In this document: in pieces, positions 1 through 12,902 of the stretch
How positions within the stretch are numbered: the first letter of the stretch is position 1
Layout: every line of letters starts with the position of its first letter
From: Larix kaempferi
Lineage: Eukaryota > Streptophyta > Pinopsida > Pinales > Pinaceae
Assembly: GCA_027924585.1 (NCBI GenBank)
Contig: BSBM01001448.1
Coordinates: 1,922,001 to 1,986,000 of the forward strand
Reading direction: 5' to 3'
Length of the DNA: 64,000 nt
Made by a program: the position numbers and the translations under genes
The notes under the pieces: generated by a model
Databases searched by the model: none
Seen by the model: the letters and a program-made list of their open reading frames with translations, nothing else
What the model was told of the DNA's origin: nothing

Positions 1-1314
1 ACAGTACCATTTTACACACACTTCTTCTAACTCCTTAACTCGTGAAGAAGTACCCCCGTGCCTCTTGGCACTATGATCGATCATCTGGGCAGCACCCCCA
101 ATCATGTCGCCTTTGTTCAGAGTATTCTGCAGTCTCCTGCCATTTTACACCAGCTTGAGTATCACTCATCCCCGTCACTATCCTTGATCCATTATAGCTA
201 TGATCCCTTTCCCACCAGTCAGTTTCATATGCTGCCTGATCATCCTCGCCATCATACTCTGAACAAAGCAAGTATGAGTCCACCCACTCTACTTGCCCAG
301 TTATCCCCCACAATATGACAGTCCTACCATCAGTACTCTCACACTTCGGTTCTCCACCTCGCGCTCCTATCAAGGAAACATCATTGCCTTGCTAGTTGCA
401 GGTCTCCCTCTGTCGGGCCGGACAAGTCCTTTATGAAAATGTGTTAGTCTTCTTTAGAATCATCCATTGCTAACATCAAGGAGAGTCACCTCCCTGAATC
501 CTCCTCCTCGGCAGAGGTTAACACTATTTATCTGATTTCCACAAGTGGCGAACCAACCATCCCCATGACCTCCAATTCTACCTCTTCTGATATTTCCACA
601 CAGTGTTTTCGCAATGACGAATAAATCCTCAAATCACTAACTGCACCTGACATCCCTTTGGATGACATGCATCATAGATCCTACTTCATTCCTGAGGAGT
701 CCACTCTCATTATAGTTGACCAACTTTTGGTTGAGTCAAAATACTTCATCCATAGCCAAGTGGATTGGTTTAAGAGCCTTATACCAGATCATGATTCCTT
801 TGAAGAAGGTAACATGCCTAGCATCTAACCCACCATACAAGTCAACATTTCCATCACACCCGGTATAGTTGAGAACATTACGTTAGGTGCCTCATGTACT
901 CCTGATGAAGTAGATGCCTATAAGAAGCTCTTCCAAGAGTTCTTGTGATGTTTTCACTTGGTCATATACCGAGATGCCTGGTCTTGACTCTACCATTATT
1001 GAGCATTGTATTGATACTTGGCCTGACATTCCGCCTTTCCGCCAAAAGAAATGGTGCATTCATCCCTCTAAAATACCAGTAGTACAGGCCAAAATTGAAA
1101 AATTACGTCAAGATGGGTTCATTTCTCCCACTGCTTACACCACCTGGGTGTGCAATCCAATGCCGGTTTAAAAAAAACAAGGCACAATTCATGTTTATAC
1201 CGATTTTCGTGATCTGAATTTAGCTTGTCCCAAAGACAAATTTCCTATTCCTTTCATCGATCAACGTGTCGGTGCATGTGGAGGTCATGAGATTGTATCC
1301 TTCATGGATGGGTG
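1..1314 (+). mobile_element. Tat-type Ty3/gypsy fragment (pro-RT spacer to RT), decayed
   Basis: Internal piece of a Tat-lineage LTR retrotransposon on the + strand. Around 655-700 the translation gives a DMHHRSY-type block that is also present upstream of RT in the complete Tat element at 32690. From 841 the spacer before RT and the RT N-terminus follow. Neither LTR is present. The left side runs off the window, and the right side ends where the LTR of a minus-strand element begins at 1315, so this fragment was the insertion target. Frameshifts and stops are scattered throughout. Confidence 0.75.
841..1314 (+). pseudogene. Reverse transcriptase N-terminal fragment (Tat lineage)
   Basis: Translated in pieces this gives an EMPGLDSTIIEH block, a PMPV block, KKQGTIHVYTDFRDLN and FMDG, which match in order the RT start of the complete Tat element at 32930-33320. 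RT copies element RNA into cDNA in the virus-like particle. The reading frame is broken near 945 (one-base change before the CDVFTW block) and by a TAA near 1169. The catalytic YxDD part is missing because the copy is cut at 1314. Non-functional remnant. Confidence 0.75.
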
Positions 1315-2241
1315 TGTTGGAGAAAAATTCCTATGTCTTGGGGTGGACCACAACAGACAACTGACTACTAGAAATTAACTCATATCTCAATGCTATGCTA
1401 TATAAATGACAATGCTAAGATAATGAAGAATATAACCAACCTCGATCCAAACATTTGATGTAGATCCCCGTTGGAGCTTTCAATCCGTGCACTTGAACCT
1501 GCAAATTAGTCTTGACAGCCAATATAGAACAAGTGCATATAATAAATAAATGACATTAACATCATCAATAGCAATGGTCCATGATATTATAAGTAAATGC
1601 AACCCAATGTAATATAAACAACATTCACAACATTAATGGACGAGAATATGAGTATTTCTATTAATAAATAACAAGAAGTACAATGTGATACGACCTCTTG
1701 TCGGCAACCAATCTGAACCAAGATCTGGGTCGATCCACTTGTGCCTCCACCACTTCAATCCTTTATGGAATGGAAAACTCAAACTATGATAGGAGTTTGG
1801 AAGGTGAACATAAGGGGTTCACAACTACAAGGATCAAATGAGTGTAGACTCAAAATAGGGAAAAAATCCACTAGAGTTCTCTTGCTCTCCTTTCTCCTCT
1901 CGTCCATAATCCATATGTGATCAATATATAGTCCTCTCAAAGGTAAGTGAAAGGACACATCGAGGTGTTTCGGGGAAAATGGAGGGCCAAAGGTCGCCCT
2001 ATGACAACTTTTTGGGAGTAAAAAGTAATAAACTAGTTATTTTTACCATTTTACATGCTACCCGTAAGCTATAGTGATGCAACTCGTGGGCACGCCTATT
2101 GCGGTGATGCAGCTAGCGTACAGAGGAAAAATAGGGGAAAATAGTGTGTCTAAAGGATATAAATTGGATCTGAGTCAATAAAATGGATCCTGCAGGCCAA
2201 AGAGTGTTGATGCTCACAAGGTGGAAGATTACATTGTAACA
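1315..2241 (-). repeat. 3' LTR of the minus-strand Tat-family element
   Basis: On the minus strand the segment starts TGTTACAATG just after a purine tract and ends with CTCCAACA, giving TG...CA ends and a length of 927 bp. No second copy lies in the window. The left flank is Tat RT sequence broken at 1314. Confidence 0.65.
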
Positions 2242-2268
2242 TATTCCCCCTAATGTGTGAGGTCAGAG
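2242..2268 (-). other. Polypurine tract and conserved pre-LTR block
   Basis: The minus strand reads TTAGGGGGAATA directly before the LTR. The bases before that (CTCTGACCTCACACA) are identical to those before the 3' LTR of the Tat element at 40196-40221. This is the plus-strand priming site for cDNA synthesis. Confidence 0.65.
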
Positions 2269-4418
2269 ACTGATGCTACGATGGCTGAAATCCATTATAA
2301 ATCTCATAAGTGGAGTGATGGAGACACAAGTGGAAAGAGCACCTCACTCGTCATAATACAATAGTATCCTTAAGTACATGTCGGTAGTACAACAATCTGA
2401 TACAATGGCCATGAATAGGAAGTACATAGTGAATACATGTCATAAGTGATCATAGCCATGATCCCTCTACAGTAAGATATGGTCTCCTGCAGAAAAGGAA
2501 ACAACTGGTGCAAACTGGAGGTACAAATTGCTGATATCTGAGAGGTGATATCTCAGATGTAAAGTCATAATCATAAGTAGCATATTGAATGCCACTATCG
2601 CCTGGGGTCTTCTACACAAGTCTTCGACAGTGCAAGTCCCATCAAGTGAATAAAGGAGATGAGGTCGAACCTGATGTGACATCGTCTGATTACCAGTCAA
2701 TGATGTATACCGTTAACAGACGTGAGATAACCCACCAATAATGAAAATGGGAATCAAGGCACATAACACAATCATCAAAGTGTGAATAGATGTGTTGAAG
2801 TCGAACACTAAGATGAATCCATCGATCAGGGGACTTGATGTATTCCCAAAACTGTCGATGGCGAGAGAACCTGCCACTAATGACTGCAAGTCTCAAGGTA
2901 CTCAACCGAACTCTAAGCCTCAAGTTCTAGAATAAATGGGTTGAAGTCAACGGAAAAAGACTCGCTGGAAGGAGGGCATTAAGGAATCCCCGATCAACCA
3001 GCACGAGGTACCAGCTACGCTGAAAGATTTGGAAGAACTAAGGTGAAACGGACTGACTCAATAAGGATGGCTGACATGCAATAGTTAAGAGATATGAGGA
3101 GTGGCCGACTCTGGTTTCAGGACTTCCTTTGAATAAGAGAATGAGCATATGGATAGACTCAGGCAACATAGACTCAATATAAACTGTGTGATGCAGTAGG
3201 CACCACAAAGGGCTCCATAATGACTGGAAGCTTGACCAATCGGTGGAGTAAACTGAGAAACAAGTACAGCTCCTAAGGTCCAACTATAGTCCCGACTCAT
3301 AATGTATGGAGTGGAATAAATGATCTGTTCAAAGGAAACACAACAACTGCCAACAAAAAGTAGTAACCATAATCCCGTCTGGCTTTTTGGAATATTCGAT
3401 TTTTTTGGTCTTTTTCATATTTCGAAAAGCTTGAAAAAGAATAATAAGTACAACAAGTGAGGGAATGAGTTTCAGATAGCAAGAAAACTAGTCCCAAGCA
3501 GTGGAACATACCTATGATCAATGCAAGGAAGCATGTGTAGGATGTGGACACTCGGGGGGGTGTTCCCTCAGGGTCAGAAGGTCATCAAATTGTGAAAGGA
3601 AAATGGAGGCTCTGCAGGGCTCGACAGGGAAAAGTGCTCAGGAATCAGGCTAACAACTGAGTAAGTGAGAACTAGCACAAGGTTCAAGCGGCAAGTAGGA
3701 TAATGCAATGCAATCACAACTTGACATAAAAGGGGAGTCCCTTTTTCGTAAATTTAGTCTCCTCACCCGAAAACATGTAAAATAATGAGAGAAGAACTCT
3801 TCTAATCACGTATGACTAGAGTATACATTTTTCATAATTAATCCACAAAGGTCCAGAAAAGGGGTAAAATTATACCTAAGTGGATGTCGCTTCAAATCCT
3901 TTAATGAGTCTGAAATGACAAGCATACTCGGCAATCTTGTTTGATTTGAAAAATTCTAACAAGGGCTTAAAGAAGACTTTATAAAAATATTTTATGTAAA
4001 GGTTTAACGAGCCCGAAAAAGTAAACTTGTGACCTCCTTACTGTTTTTAACAAGCTGAAAGGAGAGATGGAAGAATGCTCGTAATGGGAGCAGGCGAGTG
4101 TCAGGGGCATGCGAGACTAGTTCCAAGCGCATGGAACAAAGCGATGCATAATGCAAGGAACATGAGCAAGATAAGGACACGTTTGCGAATTCGGATGGCA
4201 AAAGGTTCAAATGCATCACAACAATGGGGAGGCCTAAACCTATATGCAAGGTTCCGAATATGCCTTCCATGACCGAAGAAAACGTCAAAAAGGACTAGTA
4301 AACAAGTATAAGTCCAGCTAAGAATCCTGTCTCCAAGAAACATAAATACCAAGATCATCTCTAAAACATACGTAAAGGAAAATCTGATACAAGTCACTGC
4401 GGTAGAAACATTTTCAAC
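2269..4418 (-). other. Non-coding 3' region of the Tat-family element
   Basis: No reading frame with recognisable protein similarity on either strand. On the minus strand, around 2676-2712, a block containing GTTAACGGTATACATCA and GGTAATCAGACGATG is shared with the complete Tat element at about 39735-39775, identifying this as the 3' untranslated region. Short frames here look random. Confidence 0.5.
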
Positions 4419-6230
4419 TTAATTATTGTTAACCTTAGCCAAGATGCAGGTAGAGATAACCACTGAAGGTACCATAGTACCAATACCTGAGGGATCAAAA
4501 CGATCATCTTCAAAATGAAGAGCAAAGCTGAAGGATGTGAAGGAATCTGCAAAAGCAAATCCATCATCACGGGAGTTGGAAATTCTAGAAATAGAACCAA
4601 ACTCTTCAGGAGCACCGATTTGAGGATCTATAGGTGAGCTCAAAGACTCATCAGACTCGAACGTCAAACCAGGGCTGGATGAGACTGTGACTCGATCCAA
4701 ATCCAAATGGATGGTAGGTTGTATTATAGTCTCATCTCGTTCAATAAGACCGAGTGTGGGAAGGGAATGAGATCTATGATATAAATCCTCCCAAGGCTCG
4801 TCATTACCATGCATGGACTTGATAAAATCTTCATCTAAAGGTAGAGTACCGTCGAGGAAACCATGTGAACAAGATAGGTCGACTGCACACACGGGCAGCA
4901 TAACAGGATCTTCCTCTTCTGTCCATGAAGAAGAGAGATCTGAATATGTAATGGCTGGTTGAACATGATGAGTAAGCTTGACTGTAGACGAGGGCATATC
5001 CGTCCCAATGTGCGAAATGTCTCCAGATGGGGAACTCACGGAAGGTGGATCCCACAGATCACTAAAGTAAGATGTCCAAAAAAGTACATGATTCAACGAG
5101 GAAGGAGCATCATCGGAGATGGTTCCTATGAAGGAGATTGGTGTAGAGAGGTCGAAAGATCCCATCAATGAGGGGTACAATCCTACACCAATGTTCCCAG
5201 TTGCCGGCTGAGAATCTTTAACTTGCGGGACTACTAATCCCATGGATGTTGTGGGAGGAGGATTAACAAAATCCAGCTGATCGATTGTCACAATATTTCC
5301 TTCATGTGGAAAGCAAATAACTTTGAATACAGTAGACGCGACAGCTTTCATAGCGTACATCCAATTCTGACCCAGTAAAAGGTTGTAGTTGATGGGTGCA
5401 TCAACCACTTCAACTTCAATAGGAACATGTTTACCTCCAAAGCGGACAACAAGGGAAGGGATAATCCCATGCGGCTTAAATGACCAATCGTCGAATGCAG
5501 TGAGCATGGTCCTAGACGTGAGTAGGGGAGGAGAGCCAAGAGCTTTCCAACAAGCTAACGACATCACTGACGCAGAAGCACCTTCGTCAACCACCGTTCT
5601 TTTCACGAAATTCTTAAGGCACTCCACATGGATTTGAAAAGCCACATGGTAAGGTAAGCGAGGTTGAACATCAGTAATGTCAAACTTGATAACGTTGGGA
5701 CTCCCCCCATCCTGAACTCCTAACGCACTCAAAAAGGCATGCCTTTGAGAAGGACACGCCTGTAAAACTTCAAGAGCCGACATGGCACATGGAGTTTGGC
5801 CCCAATATTCTATAATGGAGTAGCTTTGGGCGGCTCGAGCATTGGGATTATGCGTAGAGTGCTTAAGAACACCTTTTGGTATTTGCAGCATAATAGAGGG
5901 CTTCTCGATATGTAAGGAATTATCAGCAGGAGGGGGAGGCTCACTCCCCATATTAGGTTGTGTTGCACCATAATCGCGTTGACAAGTAGCAACACTAACC
6001 TCCGATTGAACCATATTCACTCATCCATAACCACTAGTATTGGACAAAGACGTTGTAGTCTTAGTAGGTCCATAAACAGTGGCGGGAGCATGCGAAGCCA
6101 TGTTTTGATGATGAGGAAGGGGATCCTTCAACACAGCTGGGGTCTGTGCAAGTTTCTTCGATGCTTCTTCGATTCGAGGACACAAGTGAGTAAGATGATC
6201 TTCCCCACAAAGCTTACAAGGAAATTTCAC
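4419..6230 (-). pseudogene. Tat gag C-terminus plus aspartic protease region, one in-frame stop
   Basis: One frame of about 600 codons interrupted by a single TGA (6021-6023). It opens with a zinc knuckle spaced C-x2-C-x3-H-x4-C (CKLCGEDHLTHLC), as in nucleocapsid domains that bind element RNA. It continues through a PKGVLK-HNPNARAA block and a retropepsin-like domain (VVDEGASASVMS, LLLGQNWMYAMKAVAST). It then runs through an acidic spacer, with a WEDLYHRSHSLP block, and stops before any RT. The same order and motifs occur in the Tat element at 31319-32780. The protease site reads DEG rather than D-S/T-G in both copies. The frame's length and openness contrast with its decayed neighbours. Confidence 0.75.
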
Positions 6231-6357
6231 TCACCTTTTGAGGTAAATATACATTGTAAACCATTTTTTACAGAGCAATACGAAATCAATTTTCAATTCA
6301 TGGGTTCTTGTTTGTTTGTTATGTTACTGCAGTAATTAGTTAGATTAGTTTTTACTT

Positions 6358-8588
6358 TTATTTCCATTCACACATTATCCATTTACAAGTTTCTAATATG
6401 GGTTCCATAATCCTTAGTAGGTTAACTTCTGTAGAAGCTGGTGTGAAAACACTAGCTACAGGGAGAAGGAATTGCTTCCTATAAACCAAATCATAAGGTG
6501 TGAACCGAGTAGTATTCTTCCAGGTGGATCTATAAGCCCATAATTCCTCCAGCAACCGGTCTTCCCAATATCTATGATGAATATGCATAGTTTTTTTCAT
6601 GATGGCTTCTAATACTTTATTAGTGGATTCTACTTATCCATTTGTTTGCAGGTGTTACAAAGAAGAACTTCTATTCTTGATTTGGTACTACTACATGATA
6701 GAATGGATGAGATTTGATGTAAATTGAGTCCCTTGATCTGTAACAATTTCTCTAGGTGCACCAAATCGAGTGAAAATGCCTTCATAAAGAAAATCTAGAA
6801 CCGAGTGTTCATTAGCTTTGAATAGACCATTAGATTCTACCCATTTGGTAACATAATCAGTGCAAACAAGAATGTCCCTTTTCTTTTTGAGCATGGGAGT
6901 AATAGGACCAACAAAGTCCAAATCCCACTTTTCAAATGGTTCAACAAGTACTTGAGGGTGCAGTGGCATCGCCTCGGCTTGTATTGGTTGACCCATATTC
7001 TGGAAACTATCACAACTCCTGACATACTTCTCAGCATCCTTAAAAATATTTTGTCAATTGTAACCCAAACGCAATACCTTGTAAGTTTTTATTTTGTTGG
7101 CAAAGTGTCCTCCACATGGTTCTTTGTCGCATTCCTTGAAAACATCAAACGTTTCATCTTCTTGGACACATCTTTGAATAATGAGATCTAGTCTTGTATA
7201 GAAAAGATCACCACCAACCCATGAGTAGGTAGCACTTGCTTTGACAATCGTTTGTTTCTTTCTAGACGACAAATGTTGCAGTAGCTTTCCTGTAGCAAGG
7301 TAGTTAGCAATGTATGCAAACCATGGGGAGTGAGTATATATAGAAAATAGATGCTCATTCAAAAATCTATCATCTACAGGAATAACATCGCCTTTGTTAT
7401 GTATTCTAGAAAGGAAATCTGCAACTAAATTTTCCTTACTAGGCCGGTCTATAATGGTGATATTGAATTCCTATAGTATCAAAAGCGATCTAGTAACTCT
7501 ACCATTAATGATTGTTTTGTTCATTACGTAGCAAATGGCAGAAACATTAGTGTGAATAAAATCTTTATAACATATAATGTAATGCCTAAACTTTTTTATT
7601 GAATGGATAATTGCTAAAAAATCATTTTCAATGATAGTGTAATTAAGTTTAGCAGGTGTAAGGTTCTTACTGACAAAGTAAATGGTATAATCAAACTGAT
7701 TCTCTTTCTTCCCTAAGACAAACCAAAGGGAAGTGTCAAAAGCATCAATAGAGGTGTGAAAGGGGAGAGACTAATTTTCCCCCCTCAAAACAGGTATAGC
7801 GGAAAGTTTGTTTTTTAAAGCTTCAAATGCATGTGGACAAGAGCCATCCCAAAGAAAATTAGCATCTTTAGATATCAGCTTAAATAATGGTGCATAAATT
7901 CTCATTAAATTTTCAATAAACCTCCTATAGTAACCAGCGAGACCAAGAAAACTTCTTACCTCTTTCAGGGTTTTAGGAACCGAACATTTTGAAAGTTCTA
8001 CTTTTTCTAGATCTACCTCAATACCTACAGAAGGAATAATATGTCCAAGAACAATATCTTTAGTCAATAACATGCGAATTTTTCCATGGCTTAAAGAAAG
8101 GTTGGTTTCCTGGGAACTTGTCAATACTTTCTTAAGGTTTTGTAATGTTTCTTCAATTGAGTTACAATAGACAATAAAATCATCCATGTACACCTCAACG
8201 TAGTCATGAATAAGGTCTGAGAAAATTCCTAGTACTGCTCTCAAGAATGTGGTTGGGGCATTACATAGTCCAAAGGGAAACACTTGATAAGAAAATGTCC
8301 CCCATGGAAACGTGAATGTGGTTTTATCTTGGTCCTCATGTTAAATTTGTATTTGGTTATAGCTACTAAACCATCTAGGAATGAAAAATACTTCTTTCCC
8401 GCTAAGGTGTCTATTAAGACCTAGTCAATAAATGGAAGAAGGAAATAGTCCTTCATGTTGGCTTTGTTTAAATGTAAATAGTCCACACATATTCACCATT
8501 TATCGTTCTTTTTAGGGACTACCACCAAAGGAGATACCATCTACTGTCGAAAATTGGGTAAATAAAGTTGGCATCAAGGAGTTTTTGC
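6358..8588 (-). pseudogene. Athila-like Ty3/gypsy pol, 3' part: RT-RNase H-integrase
   Basis: In minus-strand order: RT from the LDANFIYPI block at 8588 through PFGLCNAPTTF, the catalytic YMDDFIVY (8190-8170) and FLGLAGYYRRFIE. A degraded RNase H follows (about 7770-7390), then the integrase zinc-binding and core region with WDLDFVGP, TDYVTKWVE and VTDQGTQFTS (7362-6690), and a C-terminal piece with YWEDRLLEELWAYR (6600-6358). Stops and frameshifts break every domain. Residue patterns look closer to non-chromoviral Athila-type elements than to the Tat and chromovirus elements here. RT continues at 50460-50163, beyond the copia insertion. No LTR of this element was found. Confidence 0.75.
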
Positions 8589-9224
8589 TGTTGATGTATT
8601 TGTAACTTTAGAAGATATTCACTTGTATATTGTATTTGTACTTTATTGTATCCCCAACGGAGATGTATTATTCCTTCGATTGGCAGTGTCATCATGTGTA
8701 CTTGCAAGTGTCGCAAGTTATATTGTAAGTGTCCTAACTTATACTTGATGGGTTATTAGACCACCTTAATGAGGTCGGCCCTATATGAGTCATGTGGGTC
8801 AAAGGGTTATTAGAACACCCTATAAGGATCGGCCCAGTCAGCATTATGTTAAGTGGTTAAGTTGAGGTCGACCTAGTTGAGTAAAGGGCAAGTCAAGTTA
8901 GTGTATAAATAGAGAGTGTGTCTCTCTCATTTTACACATTCCATGATTCACTCACTTCGCAATAGTGAGAGAAGAGGAGGATGCACACAAGTGGAGGAGG
9001 AGCATGCTGCCGAAGATATATATCTCTTGGGTTTGATCATGGTGATCCTTGTATTGATGCTTATTCTATCTCTGAGGAAGTTGCGGGGTTTTTCACTTTC
9101 TTGGTTTTCCCCAGTGAAATGTTTTGTGTCTCTTGTCTCTTGTCTCTTATGCTTGATATGTTGTACATGTTGTTCTTTCAATTAAGATCATAGATCATAT
9201 TGAATTAATGATCAAAAACTAATA
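8589..9224 (+). repeat. 5' LTR of the copia element
   Basis: Starts TGTTGATG and ends TAATA (expected CA mutated to TA; the right LTR has TAACA). It contains a TATA box (TATAAATA, 8904-8911). A rough by-eye comparison with the right LTR shows about 40 differences in 636 bp. Confidence 0.85.
8904..8911 (+). promoter_or_regulatory. TATA box of the copia 5' LTR
   Basis: TATAAATA inside the LTR about 315 bp from its left end, repeated at 49842-49849 in the other LTR. This is the expected position for the start of element RNA. Confidence 0.5.
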
Positions 9225-9236
9225 TGGTATTAGAGC
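9225..9236 (+). other. Primer-binding site of the copia element
   Basis: TGGTATTAGAGC follows the LTR directly. It differs by one base from the TGGTATCAGAGC complementary to initiator-Met tRNA. Confidence 0.7.
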
Positions 9237-10380
9237 TAGCCTGAAGGAAGGCATGGTATGGCATTTATGAGACTTGTTGCACTTGCGACAAATTGCAAGC
9301 TAGGGCTTGATATAGCAAAAACCAGTTACTGTATCAATTTCACTATAACTCCATTTTGGTGAAGGTTAAGGATCTAAACACTTCAAAGGTCGTAGATAAC
9401 ATCCCCATGTATTTTGTGTCCAAAGCATAGCATCTGATTTGTTGTACTTTGTGTTTTATGATCAGTACAATCTAGGGTTTCTGCCTCTTCCAGATCTCAG
9501 TCATAAACAGGTGACATAAGAAAAAAGGTCACAACTTGGGCTAGGAAGCTCCAAATGAAATTCTGTAAAAAGAGACAGTAAGAGAATGGACTGTAGTTTC
9601 TCAAGTAAGTTTTTCAGAGGCCGAATTTGAACCAATGACACCCGGCACACTGTACAAGTTTGATATCCTATTTGATCCCATAAACAGGTCACGTTGCGAC
9701 ACTTGGAATAACTCTCTCTCATAGAATCCAATTGAGTTCATACCTATGGGGTTGGAAAGATGATAGGAAAGGATACCACAAGCCAACGTTTCAGACCCTG
9801 TGGATTCATAATTTCATAGATGCACCAAAAATAATCAGGTGCATATTTCTGTCAAAACATATTTGGATTTTGAGCACCTCCATTCTTAGCTTGTCACTGC
9901 TGCGGGAATTTAGGGCTTCGGAGAAGCTTGGAAATTTTGGAATCAAAGACCATGGCTGAATGATCCTCAGAAAAATCAAAATTTATGGACCACGATTGAA
10001 TTTTTTGGTTGGGAACAAGGTCGGGCTTGATCAAACCCTAGTTCGGAAGTTTGATCGGAAAGATATAAAATTGGGGCTTCTGCAAAAGTTAGAATTATTG
10101 AAGTCTGTGACCACGGCTGGAAGATCCTCATAAAAATGGAAGCTTAGAGCTTTGGATTGAAATTTTTGGTTGGGAAGAAGGTGGGCTTTATCAAACCCTA
10201 GTTCGGGGTCTTGTTCAGTGAATCCAGAAGTTTCAAAGGGAATTTTGAGGGGTCAAATTTTTACAGTTTTCAAAATTGAAGTATACCAACTTGATCAGCT
10301 CAGCAAGCCACATCTTTACATCCATTCAGAAGTTTGAAATTCAAAGTTTGAATTTTTATGGTTTATTTGACAAACCTAAT
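9237..10380 (+). other. Copia leader without coding signal, with an internal duplication
   Basis: No protein-like frame. Two diverged copies of a roughly 162-bp segment lie next to each other, most clearly as TTGGTTGGGAA(C/G)AAGG...CAAACCCTAGTTCGG at about 9999-10043 and 10163-10206. The gag start expected after this leader is not recognisable; the first tandem unit begins abruptly at 10381. Confidence 0.5.
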
Positions 10381-11353
10381 CCAGCTCCAGATCCAGTCTC
10401 AACAAATCAAAGTGGATTGGGTTAATCCTAGAAGAGAATGAACTGGACACCTGCATAAGTGAAGAAGTTCCAGTTCCAGAGGGAGATGAGGCTAAGGCCT
10501 TACATAAGAAGACTACAAGAAATCTCGACAGGTATGACTTGATGAGATACAGGTATGTATTGAAATCCGTTCATGATTCAGTTTATGAAATGTTTGTCTT
10601 CATATTATTGAGGTTAGTACAATCTTGATTAATTTTAGACTTGTCTTATCACCCTAGCAAAAGTATGAATGCATGTGAATGATAGAATACATTCATTGAT
10701 TAGGGTTATGAAACTTATGATTGTACTAATACACTGTGGTGCTGTATAAGGATGATGTTGTCCGCTAACATGAAAGGTACATCAAGAAATTTCTAGATCA
10801 AGAACATATGACCATGGTGACATGAAGACAAAGAATCATCCATAGTCATGGATCACATAGAATCTCTACTTACGAGGTATGTATAATTTTGGCTCTACAA
10901 TGATTAAATTATGCGTTATGCAGGTTACTAAGCATAAGTCATTGAAGAGAACAAGAAGACATTATGTAGGTATGTTAGACATAACTAGCAAACATGACAA
11001 TCGAGGTATGTTTTTCCTATATCATGTTAGAATCCTACCTTGTGTTAGGACATTATACTTTTGTATGAATGATAATGTTTATTCTTGAAGTTAGAAGTTT
11101 AAGAAATCAACAGTTTATGCTTATTATGTTTCTTACTTTGATTGATGATATGACTAACAAGAAGAGTCCTATGGTCAATAAGTATATGCATAAGTAATAG
11201 AAGTCCTCCCTGAAACCTTGAATACTAATGCTTGTGATAAATTACCTGTGTGTGAAATAATCATGACCATACATGTTAAGTTTATTTAGGATCATTATGT
11301 TTTGATAGTATTGAGATTATACTAATGGATGTATGATCATGTATGAGATCTTG

Positions 11354-12902
11354 TGTAATGTCCCCTCCCATCCTACCAGCGTGATAGAGAGAACGTGATG
11401 CTAAAGCTGGGCATCTAGCCCCATGATCTTTTAAATAAGCATTCACATAATATAAAAGTGATATGGAAATGTATAATTATAAGAAAACACAATGGAAATA
11501 ATTTCAATTACACATCCATCATACATTCAAGATATTCATAAGATAAATAATTGCAAAGTTAACACAAGAGAATACTTATCTTATAACAAAGTAGTCCCAA
11601 GCAACTGGCTATGCAACTGCAACGTTCCACCCAACCGTAGGCCAGTTGTGATCATCAATATCTCAACACACTGCCACCCCCCGAGCTGGGCATGATCTCT
11701 ACAAGGAATCAGGGAACAACAGACTCACACATAGCCCAAAGATACACCAAATCAACCAAGCCAATCTACAGTTGGGTTTATCAGGCTATTAGACAATGGA
11801 AGGAAGAATTGCTAAGCTAGTGGGATCATCCATAGAGATATGGGCACCCTCTGCAAGATCTATCTAGCTTGGTCCCCACAATACCTACACACCTGGCACA
11901 AGGAAGTATTCCCTTCACTAATACACGGTCCCTCAGGCCATACCTTCCATTCTAGTGTTCTTCAAGGTGTGCATAGAAGAGCAACCAACCCTTTTGATAC
12001 TCTTGAGAGGTTACCTCCTCACTAGGTTTATTAAGCCAATTCTGGTCCACTTCCACTCCTAATTCTTGCTCATAATTTCCAACCAACACAGGGATGCACC
12101 TTACAACAAAACAAAAGTGCTAAAAAACGTGGGCAACCAAAACGAACTGGTAGATAGGAAATAAACCCTGGGAGATCCATTTGTTTTCAAAAAATGTTTA
12201 TTTGCATTCCAGGGGCTGAAACGACCTCTATAAACCCCTAAAACATGACTCCCTTTCTCCCAGCCACTGTGCAACACAAAAACGAGCTCCCAGCTATGGA
12301 AAAATGCAGGAAATTGGTCAAAAACATGATGGGGAAAGCCCAGCTAGCTCAGACTGCATGAGAGAGGAAAGACTATGGGTTCAGAATGGCTTTGGGAACC
12401 ATTTCGTGGGTGTTTTCTTGCCCCAGAAGCAAAAGTACGTTTTCCCAGGTTGATGGCTTGCCCATGCACAAAATTGGTTGCCATGCCTCTTCATTCCCAA
12501 GGCATTAACTGCCTCAACCAATTTCTGGAAGAATTAAATGATTGGGTGCATAAGTCAGAATGGGTAGTTGAGGGTTTATTCATTAACATATGGCTTATCA
12601 CCATTGGCTCAAGGGTTTAAATAATTTCCCTCCCTATTCCTTGTAGAATCATGCCCCCATCTCTTTGTTGCATTTCATAGCTAGTTGTGGGTTTTTCATT
12701 AAAATTCGTATTTACATGATGTCTTAATTTACATTGTGCCTATCTAGCACAAGAACCATAGGCATCTATTTTTTTAATTGCCGATACATAAAACGCTAAA
12801 TCAATGGTGGGGCCTTGGCCTTGAGCTCCTCACCATGATTAAATAACAATATTTACATCATTTATGATTTAATGCAAAGGGGGTCAAAATAAGGACATTA
12901 CA
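11354..12902 (-). repeat. 3' LTR of the Tekay-like element
   Basis: Starts TGTAATGTCCCC and ends GGACATTACA on the + strand, so the ends form an inverted TGTAATGTCC/GGACATTACA pair. The pol frame runs 45 bp into it, as is common in chromoviruses. Confidence 0.9.

Larger units (their letters stand above)
1315..6232 (-). mobile_element. Tat-family LTR element lacking pol (gag-pro only), 5' end missing
   Basis: Minus-strand element consisting, in its own 5'-to-3' order, of the end of gag with a zinc knuckle (6230), a long pro region (to 4419), about 2.1 kb without coding signal, a polypurine tract and a 3' LTR (2241-1315). No RT, RNase H or integrase is present between pro and the 3' untranslated region. 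The pre-LTR block (2242-2268) and a stretch near 2676-2712 match, in reverse complement, the 3' region of the complete Tat element (40190-40221 and about 39740-39775), so the two are related. The 5' part is lost at about 6232, where another element's integrase begins, so no TSD can be checked. Confidence 0.7.

Noticed and set aside
4004-4397. Overlapping minus-strand frames of 94-98 codons
   Set aside because: Lie in the non-coding 3' region of the Tat relative; no similarity to known element proteins by eye.
8916-9185. Open frame of about 90 codons, also at 49881-50123
   Set aside because: Inside the copia LTR, directly after the TATA box; hydrophobic, Leu/Cys-rich chance frame repeated in both LTRs.
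12375-12620. 81-codon open frame, with its counterpart at 19873-20118
   Set aside because: Lies wholly inside the Tekay LTR and appears in both LTRs; no protein-like features. Chance frame duplicated with the LTR.
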